From: Anisodus tanguticus
Taxonomy: Eukaryota; Streptophyta; Magnoliopsida; Solanales; Solanaceae
NCBI GenBank assembly: GCA_034509755.1
Contig: CM067555.1
Span: forward strand, 47,264,255-47,328,254
DNA: 64,000 nucleotides
Reading direction: 5' to 3'
In this document: piece by piece, positions 1-11,589 of the stretch
Layout: every line of letters begins with the position of its first letter
Position numbering within the stretch: position 1 is the first letter of the stretch
The notes under the pieces: model-generated
What the model saw: the letters and a program-made list of their open reading frames with translations, nothing else
Told to the model about the DNA's origin: nothing
Databases searched by the model: none
Made by a program: the position numbers and the translations under genes

Positions 1-182
1 TGAGAAGATGGAAAGGAAATGGATTAGAAGGTTTGATAGAGAATCTGGTGAAGAATTTGTGATTCGAAAGTGAAATTATTATTAATACGTTGAAAAATCT
101 CAAATATGTCATTGAACTATTAAAAATTGTTTATTTATGTAACTCGTCAATAGTTTGGTTCATTTATGTTATCGTCGTTATC

Positions 183-254
183 AAAGTGGCTCATCCATGC
201 ACATTGTCCATTAACGCCAAAGTGGCTCATCCATGCACATTGTCCATTAACGCC
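183..254. repeat. Two-copy 36-bp direct tandem repeat
   Basis: The unit starting AAAGTGGCTCATCCATGC occurs at 183-218 and again, identical, at 219-254. Perfect identity suggests a recent duplication. No function is implied. Confidence 0.9.
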
Positions 255-424
255 AGTGTTACAATTGTACAATTTTTCATTAACACCAACGTTAATGAAA
301 AATGGCATTGATAAGCCGTTTTGGTAACGATAATGACATAAATGAGTCAAACTATTAACAAGTGACATAAATCATCCATTTCTGATAGTTCGATGCCATA
401 TTTGACCTTTTTCCATTATTATTT

Positions 425-525
425 TTGTTACTATGGGGCTCGGGTCAATTTGTGTGCCCCTTAACTAAATTACCTGCTATCTCCCACCAGTATAGATATC
501 GGGTAACTTTATCCATCAGAAAAAA
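425..525 (-). mobile_element. Old SINE fragment (same family as 34.5 kb and 44.4 kb)
   Basis: Read on the minus strand, this stretch carries the marks of the SINE seen at 44352-44488: a GAGTTACCC-like start, CTGGTGGGAG, TAGCAGGTA, and a purine-rich tail. It is strongly diverged and has no clear target duplication. Confidence 0.5.
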
Positions 526-2713
526 AACACCTAGTGGAGTTCTTTGGTTTTTGTTTCTTAAAGATTGCTTTTATTTTATTTTTCTTATTATTATTTTTAT
601 TCTTTTTGGGGCATTTTTGGGTTCTGTACATAGATCATTACAAAGTTGAATATTTGGTTTGCCAGTTGGGTTTATGCTGGTGTGATTTTGTTGACATTGT
701 ATTGTACATTGTTTGTGTTGAATTTGTCTTAGCGGATACAAAATAAAAGAAAACTTGAGCAGGGCGGAATAGGTCTAAGTGGAGCAGGACGAGGCGGGTT
801 AAAAATAGATAAATATATTATGAGGGACAAGGCAGAGTGAATTAAAATTTCAGCTAGAGTCAATTTAAGAGAAATCTCTAGTATTCACTTATCACGACAT
901 GACATAAACAGTATACAATCATCTCTCCTAGAGTCAGTTACTGTAATTGATGGGAGAGAATGCTAGTCTTATTATCGGTACTCAACAAGGATGGAACTAG
1001 AGTTGTTAGAAATCACTAAATATATATAAAAAACTTATTCAGAACTCACTAAACTAAACCGCCTTTTCTAAAATTCAAAACCAATAAATTCAAAATTTTG
1101 GATCTGCCTCTCGTACTCAAGATCCTCTAAAATTCATCTACCCCTCGTTTTCAAGTCATCACAAGCTTTGCGTCCTAGTTTATCGATTCTTTTGCAGTTG
1201 ACTGTATAAAAGTTTTAGGCTTTTAGCCGTAGCTGCATGCAAATACCAATAGATCACAGTTCAATAAAAGGGCCTTTTCACTAGGCAATATTGCAATGGC
1301 TCTTAAGGCCTCTATTATTGAATTGAGTGACAACATCAACTAAAAAATAAATTGCTAGAGATGAAATCTTTTATTTATTTAATATATCTTCAACATAAGA
1401 CTCTTTTTATAATGTGTCGGTAAGTATTTAACTCTTTGTATCTACCTAGTATTAAATTGTGTGACTATCTCATCTACAAGCCTAGATGAGGTGGTCACAC
1501 ACTTCAGAATCTAAAGCTTGTATTCATGAATCGCGATGGTTGATCAACAAAAAGCATTTAACTTACTCATGACAACTCTCTCCGAGTGTCAACATTAGAT
1601 TGCATGGAGCACATCCACCTTGTTACTTGCGGTAAAGTGAAACTCATTCAAAGAAAGAAGGAAATAAGAACCGTCTGGCAGCAGGTAACTTAACTTCAAT
1701 ATGCCCTTATCTTGACCAAAATTTCAGAACTTCGTCGTGTTGACATACTAGTTTCCATGTTCAGGGCACTTAACTTGAACGAGCTAGACATATAAACAGA
1801 GTATGTTAACTCAAAAGAACTGTGTAATCTTTCAATCACATCTACCTCATTTTTTATCAAATATCCCTTGAAGTTCATGTTCTTAGAAACAATGGATTAT
1901 TAGTGGTTACAAGCCTATGAGAACAACAATAACCATAAGACCTGGAAAATGCTAGAAGCTAATACGCGACATCTGTGAAACTGTCACCTAGTCAGTTGTG
2001 AATAAAAAGAAAAAAAAATGTTCCACCGTCATCGAGCACATGGATCCTTCAGCCATGTATTTCAATTATAATTGACTAGAAGAAACTATAAACAAGATTT
2101 CTTCAGTAAACTTTTGATTTCCCAAATCCATCATAAGTCGAGCTTCATTTTTATATAACAGAGACTTGCTTCTCATGCAAAATTCTTTTCCTTCCCAATA
2201 ACAGCCCTGAAACAGTAAGAAAGTGTTTTGGTACTAGATTACAGATACAGAAGAGTGGTGAAAATGGGATCCGCAAAGAGGAAAATGGTTAAGAGATCTT
2301 ACAAGTTGGAAATCTTTTTCACAAGCCCTTCAGAAGGTGGTAGTGGAGCATATGAAGCAGAATTAATTATTTCCTGTTTCATCACCACCAAATATGGTTA
2401 TTTAGTTTTGCTCAACAAGCATCACATGCCAACTAAGGACAATTATTCTTCTTCAACTGCAGAACCATGTGGGCTTTGAGCCTACGACCTAAAGTAATTT
2501 CTGAGCCACCTTTGCTAATACAATAGAAGCTTCCCTCACATCAATGTGATTCAAAAATTATTATATACAATGAAATTTGTTTGTACCCTATTTAGACATC
2601 ATCATTTCCGACGAAGGGCAAAAACATTCAATGGCTGAACGTGATAATATAACTGTAACCAACCATATTGATATGTGGATCCAGGTCCTTAATACTTCCT
2701 CAATTTGCTATAT

Positions 2714-5700
2714 TTAGATATAATAGATGCACCAGTCTGACAGAATCTACATTAGAGATTTTTATATGGCATATTTTCTCCTTTTTGAGTGTATGCCATA
2801 TTAGTGAAAAACACAACAGTACCTGAAATTTCCCAAGCAATTTCTGCTTTTTTGCTACAACATCTTCAAAATTATTCCTGGAGAACAAGTAGTAGGATAG
2901 TATTATTGCATGGTATAGGACAAGCAAAATAAACCGAGAAAGAATATAAAATCACTAAAGAGCAGATATTAACTCTTGTTTTCTAGTCTTGGTTGAAGTA
3001 AGCACAAGCTCCCCATCCTTGATCCGACTTTTTTCCTGTTCATGGCCATCAGAAAGTCATTTTCCTGTAGTAAAGTGCTAAGAAGAGGATGGCTTGATTT
3101 TGGATTGAAAACAACACAGAAGCAGTTCATTTGTTTTTGACATCCTAATATCATAACTAGTGGTGGAAAAATTAGCCCATGAAAATATGACCTGCTCAAG
3201 TTTGGCCGGGTCAATGACCCGCCCATTTATTAGCTCAGCCCATTTCAACACATCTAATAATTGGGTTGATATGTAGCCCAAACTGACCCATAGAAACTTT
3301 ATTAAAATATTTTCAAAATGACATTTTTTTATTCGATATGTTATAGCCATAATAAAGACAATAGTTTTATTAGGTATTTAAGAAAATATAAAAGAAAAAA
3401 CAAAGAAATTAAAATTTTGTAAGAATTGAACAGGTTGGTTTATGACCCGCTTTATAGCTCATTTTAGCCCAACCCATTTCAGACCAAATAACTTTTGGGC
3501 AGGTCAATAACTGGCGCATTTATTAACTCCCATTTTGACCCATCCAAATGCAGCCCAACCCTCCCATTTGAAACCGCTCCCCATCTCCAGTTGGATGCAT
3601 ATGACTTGTTTAAGTCGTCTATAAAACTTTAAATTCTCTAGTACTAGCATGTGGAATTATACTTATGGATGAAAGAGGAAGAACCTATTATGTTGTATTG
3701 ACTAGTGGTTGACCAAGACCGTTTCAATTAGTATCACAGCCAGCCAGAAGTGTGAGCGCAAAAATAGTTTTATTTATCTAGAACATGCTCCCTCACGTGC
3801 GAACCTGATCCTTTCCATTGACCGAGCACATGAAAATATTAGTTAACAAACTTTGGTGAGACTCGAATATAGAATTCCTACCTGCTCTAATTCCATGTTG
3901 TACCGCGTAATCACTTCATCTAAAAATTTATGTTGTTAAAAAGGGAACACCTTTATCTAGTTATTCTAGGTCCGCAACACTTTTGTTGACACTAAATATT
4001 TTTGACAAAATATTCCTAAATTTAAGGGAGACAACTTTTTTCTTTAGATCGTAGACATTGTTTGATATTTTGCCAAGAGTAATAAAAAAGAAGAGTTAGC
4101 GGACCACAAAAAGGTCCGTAGTGCTGGAAGACTAGGTTATAGAGAGAGAAAGTTAGTCAAGGAAATGTCGATGTGGGAGTAGCAACATAATGTTCCATAG
4201 ATGTGCTCTGACTCGTCATATTTGTCATATCTATTCTCTCAAGTTCTTGCAAATAACAAAAGGAATAAAGGAGGCTACAACTATATTTCTGCAAACTAAG
4301 ATAAGAGTTAAGATTCAGTCATGGTCATTCAACCAGATAGCATACGAATGACACATACACAATAAAGATTCAAAGGTCTAGTTAATTCCGCTTGTACTTC
4401 CTTTTCTCGAAGTAAAATTCAAAATGCAAATATTCTTAGAATATTTTTATAAGATAATGATATTTTATTAAACCTAGTACCAAGAAAGTACTGCAGAAGT
4501 ACAAAAAGGAGTATTGCATCTTCAAGAAAATAGCTCTCAACACATAAATTATAAGAAATTATTTTATTTCCACGAAGATGAAGTCAATTTGAAATAAAGA
4601 GAGAATGGAAATCCGGAACTAATTAAAGCAAGATGAAGAAAAGCACAGTAACAAAGTTTCACGTGACATTTCCTCAAGGACATAATGTTAAAGATTAAAA
4701 AAAGACTAACCATCAGCATGATCCTCTCCCTGACTCTTTCACTCAACCAATGAGCATTTTTGACATCAAGCTTCATAATAATTTTTGTGCCAGCTGCAGA
4801 TAAATACAAATGTTTTTGGTATAACATTTAGGGAAGAACTACTTTATCGAAAAACAAAATGTCAAGTCAAAGAACTACAAACCTGTGTTAATACTTCTAA
4901 CACGAGCTTTGCTTGCTGCAAAAGGAAAACAACTTCATTGATACTTACACATTTAAAAGTCAATGTAACTGCTGAACATATTCTTTCAGATAAATCCTTA
5001 CGTGTGCTGGTATTTTGCTTCTGCTTTCCTTTCTTCTTTTTCTTCGCATTCTTCACGTTAGGCTTGTTTGTCTTACCCTTTGAGGCCGCTACACAGAGTA
5101 ACCAATTTTCTCAGACATATGTGCCATCTATGTTGTCCGATATTGTAAATCAAGAAGAAATCTACCTGCATTAGTATCTTCTGTATGACTTCTGGTGTCA
5201 ACATATCCCGCAAAGCTCACAGAAACATGATCTGTGTGTGAAGGTAACAGTGAGAAGAAAGCGGACCAACCATACTTATTGCAAATATCTAAATTTTAGT
5301 TTTAAGGAAATGCAAATTAAACTTTCAATAAACCAAAAGTAAGGAAATAGTGCTAGACATTTTGGAGCTAAATCAAACTGATTAATGATTAATACATCTG
5401 TTTAGAAATATACTTCTTCGCCATTCTAAAGAGGATAATTGCAACTTATCATATTCTTCGTGCAGTTTCCAAATATCTAAGTCTCAAACAAATGTCCAAA
5501 AATTCATCAAATCAACTCTCAATAAGCCAAAAGTGCCAAATAAATTGGGAAAAAATGAGTATAACACAGTTACAACTGTGAATCAAGTAAAATTGAGTTT
5601 CAGGTATGGAATGTATTATAATTGCAACTAATAATACTTGCAGTTTCTTAATATATGAGCTTTAGTATTACTCAAATGCAATAATCTAGTCCAATTTAGC

Positions 5701-6080
5701 TCAAAAAACTAATCAAATCAACTCTAAATAAACCAAAAGTTCCAAACAAATTGAGACAAACTGAGTATAAAGTAATTATACAAAGTACAATTGAGTTTGA
5801 GATATGGAAATGTACTTAGCGTAATTTTAGGTATAGGTGCATTTCCGGTAGAATGAGTTCGTTCATCTGCTTGAAGAAGGTAATTGTATACCGCCGGCAA
5901 TCGTCGTGGAGCTGTTTTCTTCGCTAGGTAACTGAACTCCGATGTCGATGCAAATCGAACGGCACCGCCACTTACGGTGGCGCGTGGACAGATCGAGCGC
6001 GTGCCAGTTGATAATAATAACAATTTAGGATTCAAAATTTGTTTCGCGATCTTAGTAGTTTGCTTTATGATTGCTGCCAT
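2714..6080 (-). CDS. ICT1-like (RF-1 domain) mitochondrial translation-rescue protein, GGQ-less gene model
   Basis: Minus-strand model of eight exons: 6080-5816, 5231-5166, 5088-5002, 4915-4883, 4793-4711, 3035-2974, 2877-2823, 2746-2714. All junctions are GT-AG and phases agree across all seven introns, giving about 227 residues without an internal stop. The N-terminus (MAAIIKQTTKIAKQILNP) is basic and amphipathic, like a mitochondrial presequence. KITL plus NHVSVSFA, then VKNAHWLSERVRERIM and EKSR-IKDGELV-TSTKTR resemble the RF-1 domain of ICT1/mL62 proteins, which rescue stalled mitoribosomes by hydrolysing peptidyl-tRNA. The catalytic GGQ loop expected after SFA is missing; a Lys-rich segment (KNAKKKKKGKQKQ) stands there instead. 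The exon 6 donor (GTTAAT) is weak and the last exon is uncertain (an alternative acceptor lies 9-10 nt further on). It could be a diverged paralogue or a decaying copy. Family assignment is from memory of conserved residues. Confidence 0.55.
3155..3600. repeat. Degenerate dispersed repeat in intron 5 of the ICT1-like gene
   Basis: Repeated motifs such as GACCCGCCCATTTATTAG, AGCCCATTTCAAC and GACCCATCCAAATGCAGCCC recur on both sides of an AT-rich centre, an imperfect repeat typical of old plant dispersed elements. No clear termini are seen. It lies in the 1.7-kb intron between 3036 and 4710. Confidence 0.4.
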
Positions 6081-6741
6081 TTCGGGGATGAAGAAGAAGG
6101 CCTAAACCCTAGGGGACCTCAAACCTTTACTCTTTTCAAGCTTATTAATTTTATTTTTTTTGTACGGCAATTGTTAAATATTTTAAGCGGAAAAGGTTCA
6201 AAAATATCCTTGGTGAAATTGAAAAAAAAAAATATACTCCGTTAATAGTTTCGTCCAAAAATACTGCAATTGTTAAATATTTTAAACGAAAAAGTTTCAA
6301 AAATGTTCTGAAATTGAAAAACTATATTGTCCGTTAATAATTTGGTCCAAAAATAATTTTATTGCTTATTAATTGAGTCAAGAATATCCTTTTTCCTAAC
6401 AAATATAATCTCTTTTGTTGTTAAATATTTCATTTCCTAATAAAAATATTATAACTTTTCTTGTTTCTTTTTTTTTTTTAAATCCCTTTGTTGATTAATA
6501 AAAATAGGAAAAATAAGTTTTTTTTTCTTCTTAATCTCATTTATCAATTCAAAAATAGGATAACTTCAAGTATTATTTAAAATGATAATATAGGTTATAT
6601 TTATATACACACTTAAAGATTACAGTAATTCCTTCGTTATAAAAAAGGAAATATATTAATTTTAATTTTTTTTGAGTTGAAGTATGATAAGCATTTCTTA
6701 ACATAATTCTTAATTTTAAAGTTAAGATACAACAATCATAA

Positions 6742-7130
6742 TAATCGAATGAAATCGCTACTTAAAGTGGCGCGTGGATAGATTGAGCGAGTCATTAAAA
6801 TCAATAATAAGTGTCATTTTAAACAAAAACGCAACATATTAAGAAATCAATAATGCAATGTAAAGTTTGGCGATCTTAAACCATACTACTAAAGCCATTT
6901 AAGTGTCACTTTAATGAAGAACACGAAATAATTCAATATAAAGTTTGGCGATCTTAAATCACAACAATATAGGATTTGTTTGGCGATCTTAGTAGTATGC
7001 TTTAAGATCGATGCCATTTCGGGGATGAAGAAACAGTGGCCTAAACCTTAGGGGACCTCAAATCCTCCACTCTCTTCAACGAAAAAATTAACAAAATATT
7101 TTTTTACCACAATTGTTAAATATATTATAA
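6742..7130 (-). pseudogene. Broken duplicate of the promoter/first exon of the ICT1-like gene
   Basis: This stretch repeats the sequence around the first exon at about 5960-6180. The shared parts are the GGCGCGTGGA(C/T)AGAT motif, the start-codon region (minus-strand ATG at 7017-7015, reading MASILKHTTKIAKQIL against MAAIIKQTTKIAKQIL in the gene) and the upstream GGCCTAAACC(C/T)TAGGGGACC block. The frame then breaks, and extra copies of AAAGTTTGGCGATCTTAAA lie at about 6863 and 6940. It is a direct partial duplication about 0.95 kb upstream of the real gene and cannot encode the protein. Confidence 0.75.
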
Positions 7131-7616
7131 AGGTATTCTCAACTCTTACAAAATATTTAACAAAAATTAGTTCTCCATCAGGTTAATAGTGCATCTCTTC
7201 CAATTATATGGCACAATTAATCGAGATTCAAACTTTTAAATTCAACCGTACATTTGGATATTGAAGATTTGACACCATGCGTAACTCGGCTTTCGGTTTA
7301 TCACCGAGTCACCAATTTTGTCTAACCAAAAATTGCCTATTTGGAACCGTTGATTCTGTAGCACGGTTTAACAAAGCAGCTACACCATCCTATATATTTA
7401 GATTTTGAAAATATAATGGTGGTGTTGCATACTGGCTTTATAGCCTTTTTGCTCTCAAGCTTAGCTTATATTTCATTTCGACAATTGTTAGAAATCAGCA
7501 AGAGGAAATGTGAAGATTGTAAAATTTCTCACAACAACAAAAGATCAGTTGAAACGCGTAATTAAATTGATTCGAGCACCATCACCGTGGAAGTAAAAAA
7601 TGCAATTCAAGATTGG

Positions 7617-8100
7617 GGTCCATAAATAGTCCCTTATCTATGGGAGTAGGTTTAAAATTATCCCTTAAATATACACTTACCGGTTTTAGTTCTTTAACTA
7701 TCCAAAAACTTATCAAGTTTATTCTCCGTCTGTCCGCTTGGGCAGCTCAATTGGTTTCAAGGGGATATTTGGAGTAAAGACCAAGGATTGAATCCCATCA
7801 GCGGCAGTATGTGGGTTTCTTCTTGAAATAAAGGAGGGCCCCTTGTGCGCAGCGTGGTAGTGGTCTAACCTTTGAAATCAATTGAGTCACCATGATTTAC
7901 TCCTTCACAGACCTGTCGGACCGGGGTGTGGGGCTCCTGGAGTGGGAGATTCCACCTTTTGGAGCAAAGTTTATTCTCCGTCTATTTTTATACAAACAGC
8001 GTACAGAATCTATACGCCTCCGTTAGATTAAATGTTAAGACATTCCCAAACTTGTTTCTCTCTTCCCGCAACTTTTTCCTAACCTCCGTTAGATTAAATG
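7617..8100 (+). repeat. Dispersed repeat, copy 1, interrupted by a SINE
   Basis: Bases 7617-7731 and 7984-8070 match, in inverted orientation, the sequence at about 16147-16374. Landmarks are AGTCCCTTATCTATGGGAG, ACTTACCGGTTTTAG, CTCCGTCTATTTTTATAC and TCCGTTAGATTAAATG. The last motif occurs twice here (about 8010 and 8083). A SINE splits this copy but not the other. Confidence 0.8.
7732..7966 (+). mobile_element. tRNA-derived SINE with 17-bp target duplication
   Basis: The body is 235 bp between two identical 17-bp repeats AAGTTTATTCTCCGTCT (7715-7731 and 7967-7983). The 5' part contains an A-box-like CAGCTCAATTGGTTT and a B-box-like GATTGAATCCC, as in tRNA-derived SINEs transcribed by RNA polymerase III. 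The related copy at 16.2 kb lacks the insert and so represents the empty site. Confidence 0.8.
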
Positions 8101-8169
8101 TTAAGATAAAAGTGAAGCTGCCGCTGCTGAATATATTCCTAGAAAGTCAAATGAGCTTATAGGAGCTAG

Positions 8170-9280
8170 CATAACTAACATTTGGGCTGTGGATTTGCTA
8201 AACAGAAAATGCGGTTGTAGAAAACATGATAATATTCCTCCTTTGCCTCCAAGAGTAGTAAGACAAAGTACTAAAGAAATGAAAGAAATAATCCCCTTGA
8301 TTATTTTCATTAATTGAAAAGATTACAAGTTACAAATAGGAGAATCATATTCCTATTCTACTCCTAAAATCTTATTCTACCATAATTTTAACTATACAAT
8401 TATGGTAAGTGTACAATACTAATTAAGGTAACCTTTACACTACAATATATTACAAATATATATACCAAATATACATTTAGCCGTGATGGGCTCAGTCCGA
8501 AATGGCCATTACCCGTGATATACACTTCTGTATATCAAGTGTATATCACGGGTATAATACCTTATTTAACAAGGAAGACAGCAGAAGAAAAGAATCAGAC
8601 GAAGTGGGAGCAAGTAGGCAAAAAATGAAAAGGAAGCAGAAAAATTTAGGATGTAACTTGGTGCAGTTTTTTGTGCAACTTGGTGCAGTTTTTTGTGCAA
8701 CTTTGTGCAGTTTGGTGCTGGTTTTTGGTGGTCTGGTGCTGATTTTTTGTGCAGTTTTTTTATAGCGGCTACGCAGTCTAGTTGCTATTTTTTGCAGTTT
8801 GGTTGCTGGTTTCTGCGGTTTGATGCCGATTTTTGGTGTTTTAATGATGCAATTTGGTGAAGTTTGGTGCAGCTGCTGTTTTTTGCAGTTTTAAGCTACT
8901 TTCTGCACAAAAACTGCTGAAAACAGGGCATTCTAGTTTAATTTAGTTGCTGGTTTTTGGATATTTCTGCATTTTTATGCAATTTCATTGATGTAATAGT
9001 AAAGAATGGATCTTGGCCTAACTCAACCCCAAAAGTTAGAGTCAGGCCCATTCCAAGTCAGGCCCATTCCAATTCCTTGTTCACCGATGTTGGGCTCCCA
9101 AATTATATTGTTCACGCTCCAATTAACGAGGTCCGAGCGTGCGAGGGAGTATTAAGAGTCTCACATCGGATAATGAATGAGAACATGGACTCCTTATATG
9201 GACTAGGACAATCATCACCCTACAAACTAACTTTTGGGGTTAAGTTAAACCCAATATTCATTCTTTACGGTAATTATTAG
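8170..9280 (+). other. Retroelement debris with a T/G-rich repetitive stretch
   Basis: No gene seen. Bases 8655-8698 hold two copies of a 22-bp unit (AACTTGGTGCAGTTTTTTGTGC) in a longer GTGCAGTTTT-rich tract reaching about 8900. Bases about 9060-9190 (GTTCACCGATGTTGG, GAGCGTGCG, AGTCTCACATCGGATA) match the sequence that follows the LTR-PBS at 58.9 kb, so this is probably internal sequence of the same LTR retrotransposon family. Confidence 0.5.
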
Positions 9281-10058
9281 CATGTGTAATATGTGCATTG
9301 TTACACGTGCTAATAGTAATGACTGTTTATTAACGTGGAAATAGAACTATATTTTTTGCTCATATTTTTTGCTCAATTATCCCCACTTATGGGATTACAA
9401 TGGGTTTGTTGTTGTGTTCTTTAATTTCCGCTACAACTCAAATAAAATAATGACCAATAACATAAAAATACAGGAAAAATGGACAAAATAGCCAACCGTA
9501 GTGTCAATATCATTATATAATTAAGTACAAAGTACAATCTCATCCATTCAACAATGATCCTTGCTTCCTTTCAATTGATAACCTAAACCAACTATAAAAG
9601 ACTACACAATTTGTTCGAAATTATACCACTAGACAGAGTGTCTAGCGACTAGAAGAAACGATTTTTATTAATAAAGATCAACCTTGTCCACACAATATGC
9701 CTAGAAGAAACGACGCTACACCAAAACTCCTTGGGCAGCCATTTGATCCAAAATAGAGATGAAAACCGGGCCAACAACCCAAAAACAGAGTGTCCTCACT
9801 GAATATTCCCAGCAGTTCACGCCAAAAGGTAGGACAACAATCCCAATCAGAAGCAACAATGAATTTCAAGGCCTCAATGATCAATTTTTCTGATCCGACG
9901 GAATTTTTTTTTAAGGTATGGATCGTCCTTGTACTTCAAGTATTGAGGAAGTTCGAGAGCACTTTCTGCAATCTTCGTATCCTCGTGAATTTTTGCGATC
10001 AAACTTCTAGTGATGGAAAGTTGGCATGTAATATTGCAAATAGATGGTAATATCAGCA
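9281..10058. other. Unassigned stretch, possible old exon on the minus strand
   Basis: Nothing firm is seen. Two minus-strand frames (9884-9678 and 10059-9874) have protein-like composition, for example HEDTKIAESALELPQYLKY, but I do not recognise a family and find no supporting splice chain. Treat as unannotated. Confidence 0.3.
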
Positions 10059-10451
10059 ATTAGTGATAGAGAATATACGTAAATATTCTTCATATATTCT
10101 GTAATTATTATTTTAGTGTAATTATGTAAAGTCAATATTCTCATACTATTAAAGTATATTATCAAATATACTCCATATATTTTGTAATATTTAGTGTTGT
10201 ATAATTATGATAGATATAACTTCCTTATTATATTAGTATTCCACATTGTACACACTGTATATATTTATATTAATGAGAGAGACTCTCTAAGAGAGATTAA
10301 TACAATCTTACATGGTATCAAGAGTCAAACCCTAAAAACCCTAGTCTTCTTTCTTTCAATGCACCCCCCCCCCCCCCCACTCACCTACTCGGCCGACGGC
10401 ACACACACAAACACAAAGTTTCTCGTGTTTTCTCTTGTCTTTCACTTTTGA

Positions 10452-11303
10452 GCCACCATATCTCCCCCCACTTCTCCTAATGCTTTGGCCTCTTCCACAA
10501 TCATCATCGACAACCCCCCCCCTCCCTCATCCACCTCTTCTTTCCATCCGGCGTTCACCGTCACAAATATCAAGAATTTCATTCCCTTAATTCTTGATCA
10601 GGAGGATGGTCAATATTCTGTGTGGGTTGAACTGTTTTATATTCACGCATGCGCGTACAACGTGCTTTACCATATTGACGACTATGTCCCTCGCACTCTC
10701 GACATCCCAGACGCTATTGTCAAACAATGGATTTATGGCACCATCTCCAAAGACTTACTTCATACGATTATGAAATCAGATGCCTTAGCTCGTGAATTAT
10801 GGGTACGTTTGGAGGAGATATTTCAGGATAACAAAAATACACGTGATGTGTATTTGGAGGAACAGTTCAACAATATACGTCTGGAAAACTTTGCCAACAT
10901 GTCCGAGTATTGCAAACAACTGAAGCTTGTTGCATACCAACTATCCAATGTGGGGACACCGATTTCCGAAACGAAGATGGTTCTCTAACTCATTGCAGGT
11001 TTACCGAAAGGTGAATATGATACACTAGCAACAATGATACAACAAGTCGATCCTCTTCCCAGTTTCAACAAGGCTCGATCACAATTACTGTTGGAAGAAA
11101 CCCGACATGCCAAGCAGGACGAACACAATCAGAAGGCGTTAATAGTTGAAAGTCATGCAACTTCTGCCGCCCCTGCCACCGACCAATCACCGTTGGACAA
11201 CCAACAACATTGGGGTGGCGAATGTGGTGGCAAAGGCGACAGAGGCTGCGACAACGGCAACGGTGGCCGAGGCCACGGACGTGGAGGCAAGGGTGGCCAA
11301 TAG
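10452..11303 (+). pseudogene. Gag remnant of copia element B
   Basis: An open frame from 10485 (first Met; the frame may start slightly upstream) to 10986 and its in-frame continuation to 11303 encode a copia-type Gag. It has a Pro/Ser-rich start, then FIPLILDQEDGQYSVWVELF, LYHIDDYVP, LWVRLEEIFQDNK and a C-terminal Gly/Arg-rich RNA-binding tail (GRGHGRGGKGG). One stop after ETKMVL splits it. Gag would form the virus-like particle. A 15-base C run lies just upstream (10364-10378). No intact zinc knuckle is visible. Confidence 0.75.
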
Positions 11304-11589
11304 TCGCATGCCACTGTTTTATCGACATGGGCTGGCCCAGGACAGTGGGCCAACACTTGACCATGGGTCTCTGTACCATTTTCTTTCCAGCAGCTGCTGT
11401 AAGCCCAAAATTATTTCCAGCAGCAGGCCCAGAATTCTATCCAGCAGTCGGGGCTTTTAGTCCCTGGTCCAGGACACCATCTAGTGCACAACCAAGCCCA
11501 CTTCGTTCAGGCCCAGCAGCAGCCACAATTCAACGGCCTGGCCCCAACTAATTTGGGCTAGGCATTTAACACATTAAGTCTCACCAGCC

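Larger units (their letters stand above)
1..2700. other. Intergenic stretch without a recognisable gene
   Basis: I see no coding exon chain here. The stretch is AT-rich and holds a two-copy 36-bp tandem repeat (183-254) and an old SINE fragment on the minus strand (about 425-525), both listed separately. The short open frames show no family motif and no splice-consistent continuation. The part next to 2.7 kb is probably the 3' flank of the minus-strand ICT1-like gene. Confidence 0.6.

Noticed and set aside
4785..5174. 129-codon plus-strand frame
   Set aside because: It is antisense to exons 2-5 of the ICT1-like gene, is low-complexity, and has no family resemblance.
9678..10059. Possible minus-strand host exons
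   Set aside because: Composition is protein-like, but no motif, no splice chain and no neighbouring exon were found; kept only as an unassigned note.
11065..11551. Several overlapping frames on both strands in the gag tail of element B
   Set aside because: They are shadows of the Gly/Arg-rich Gag C-terminus and of following GC-rich sequence.
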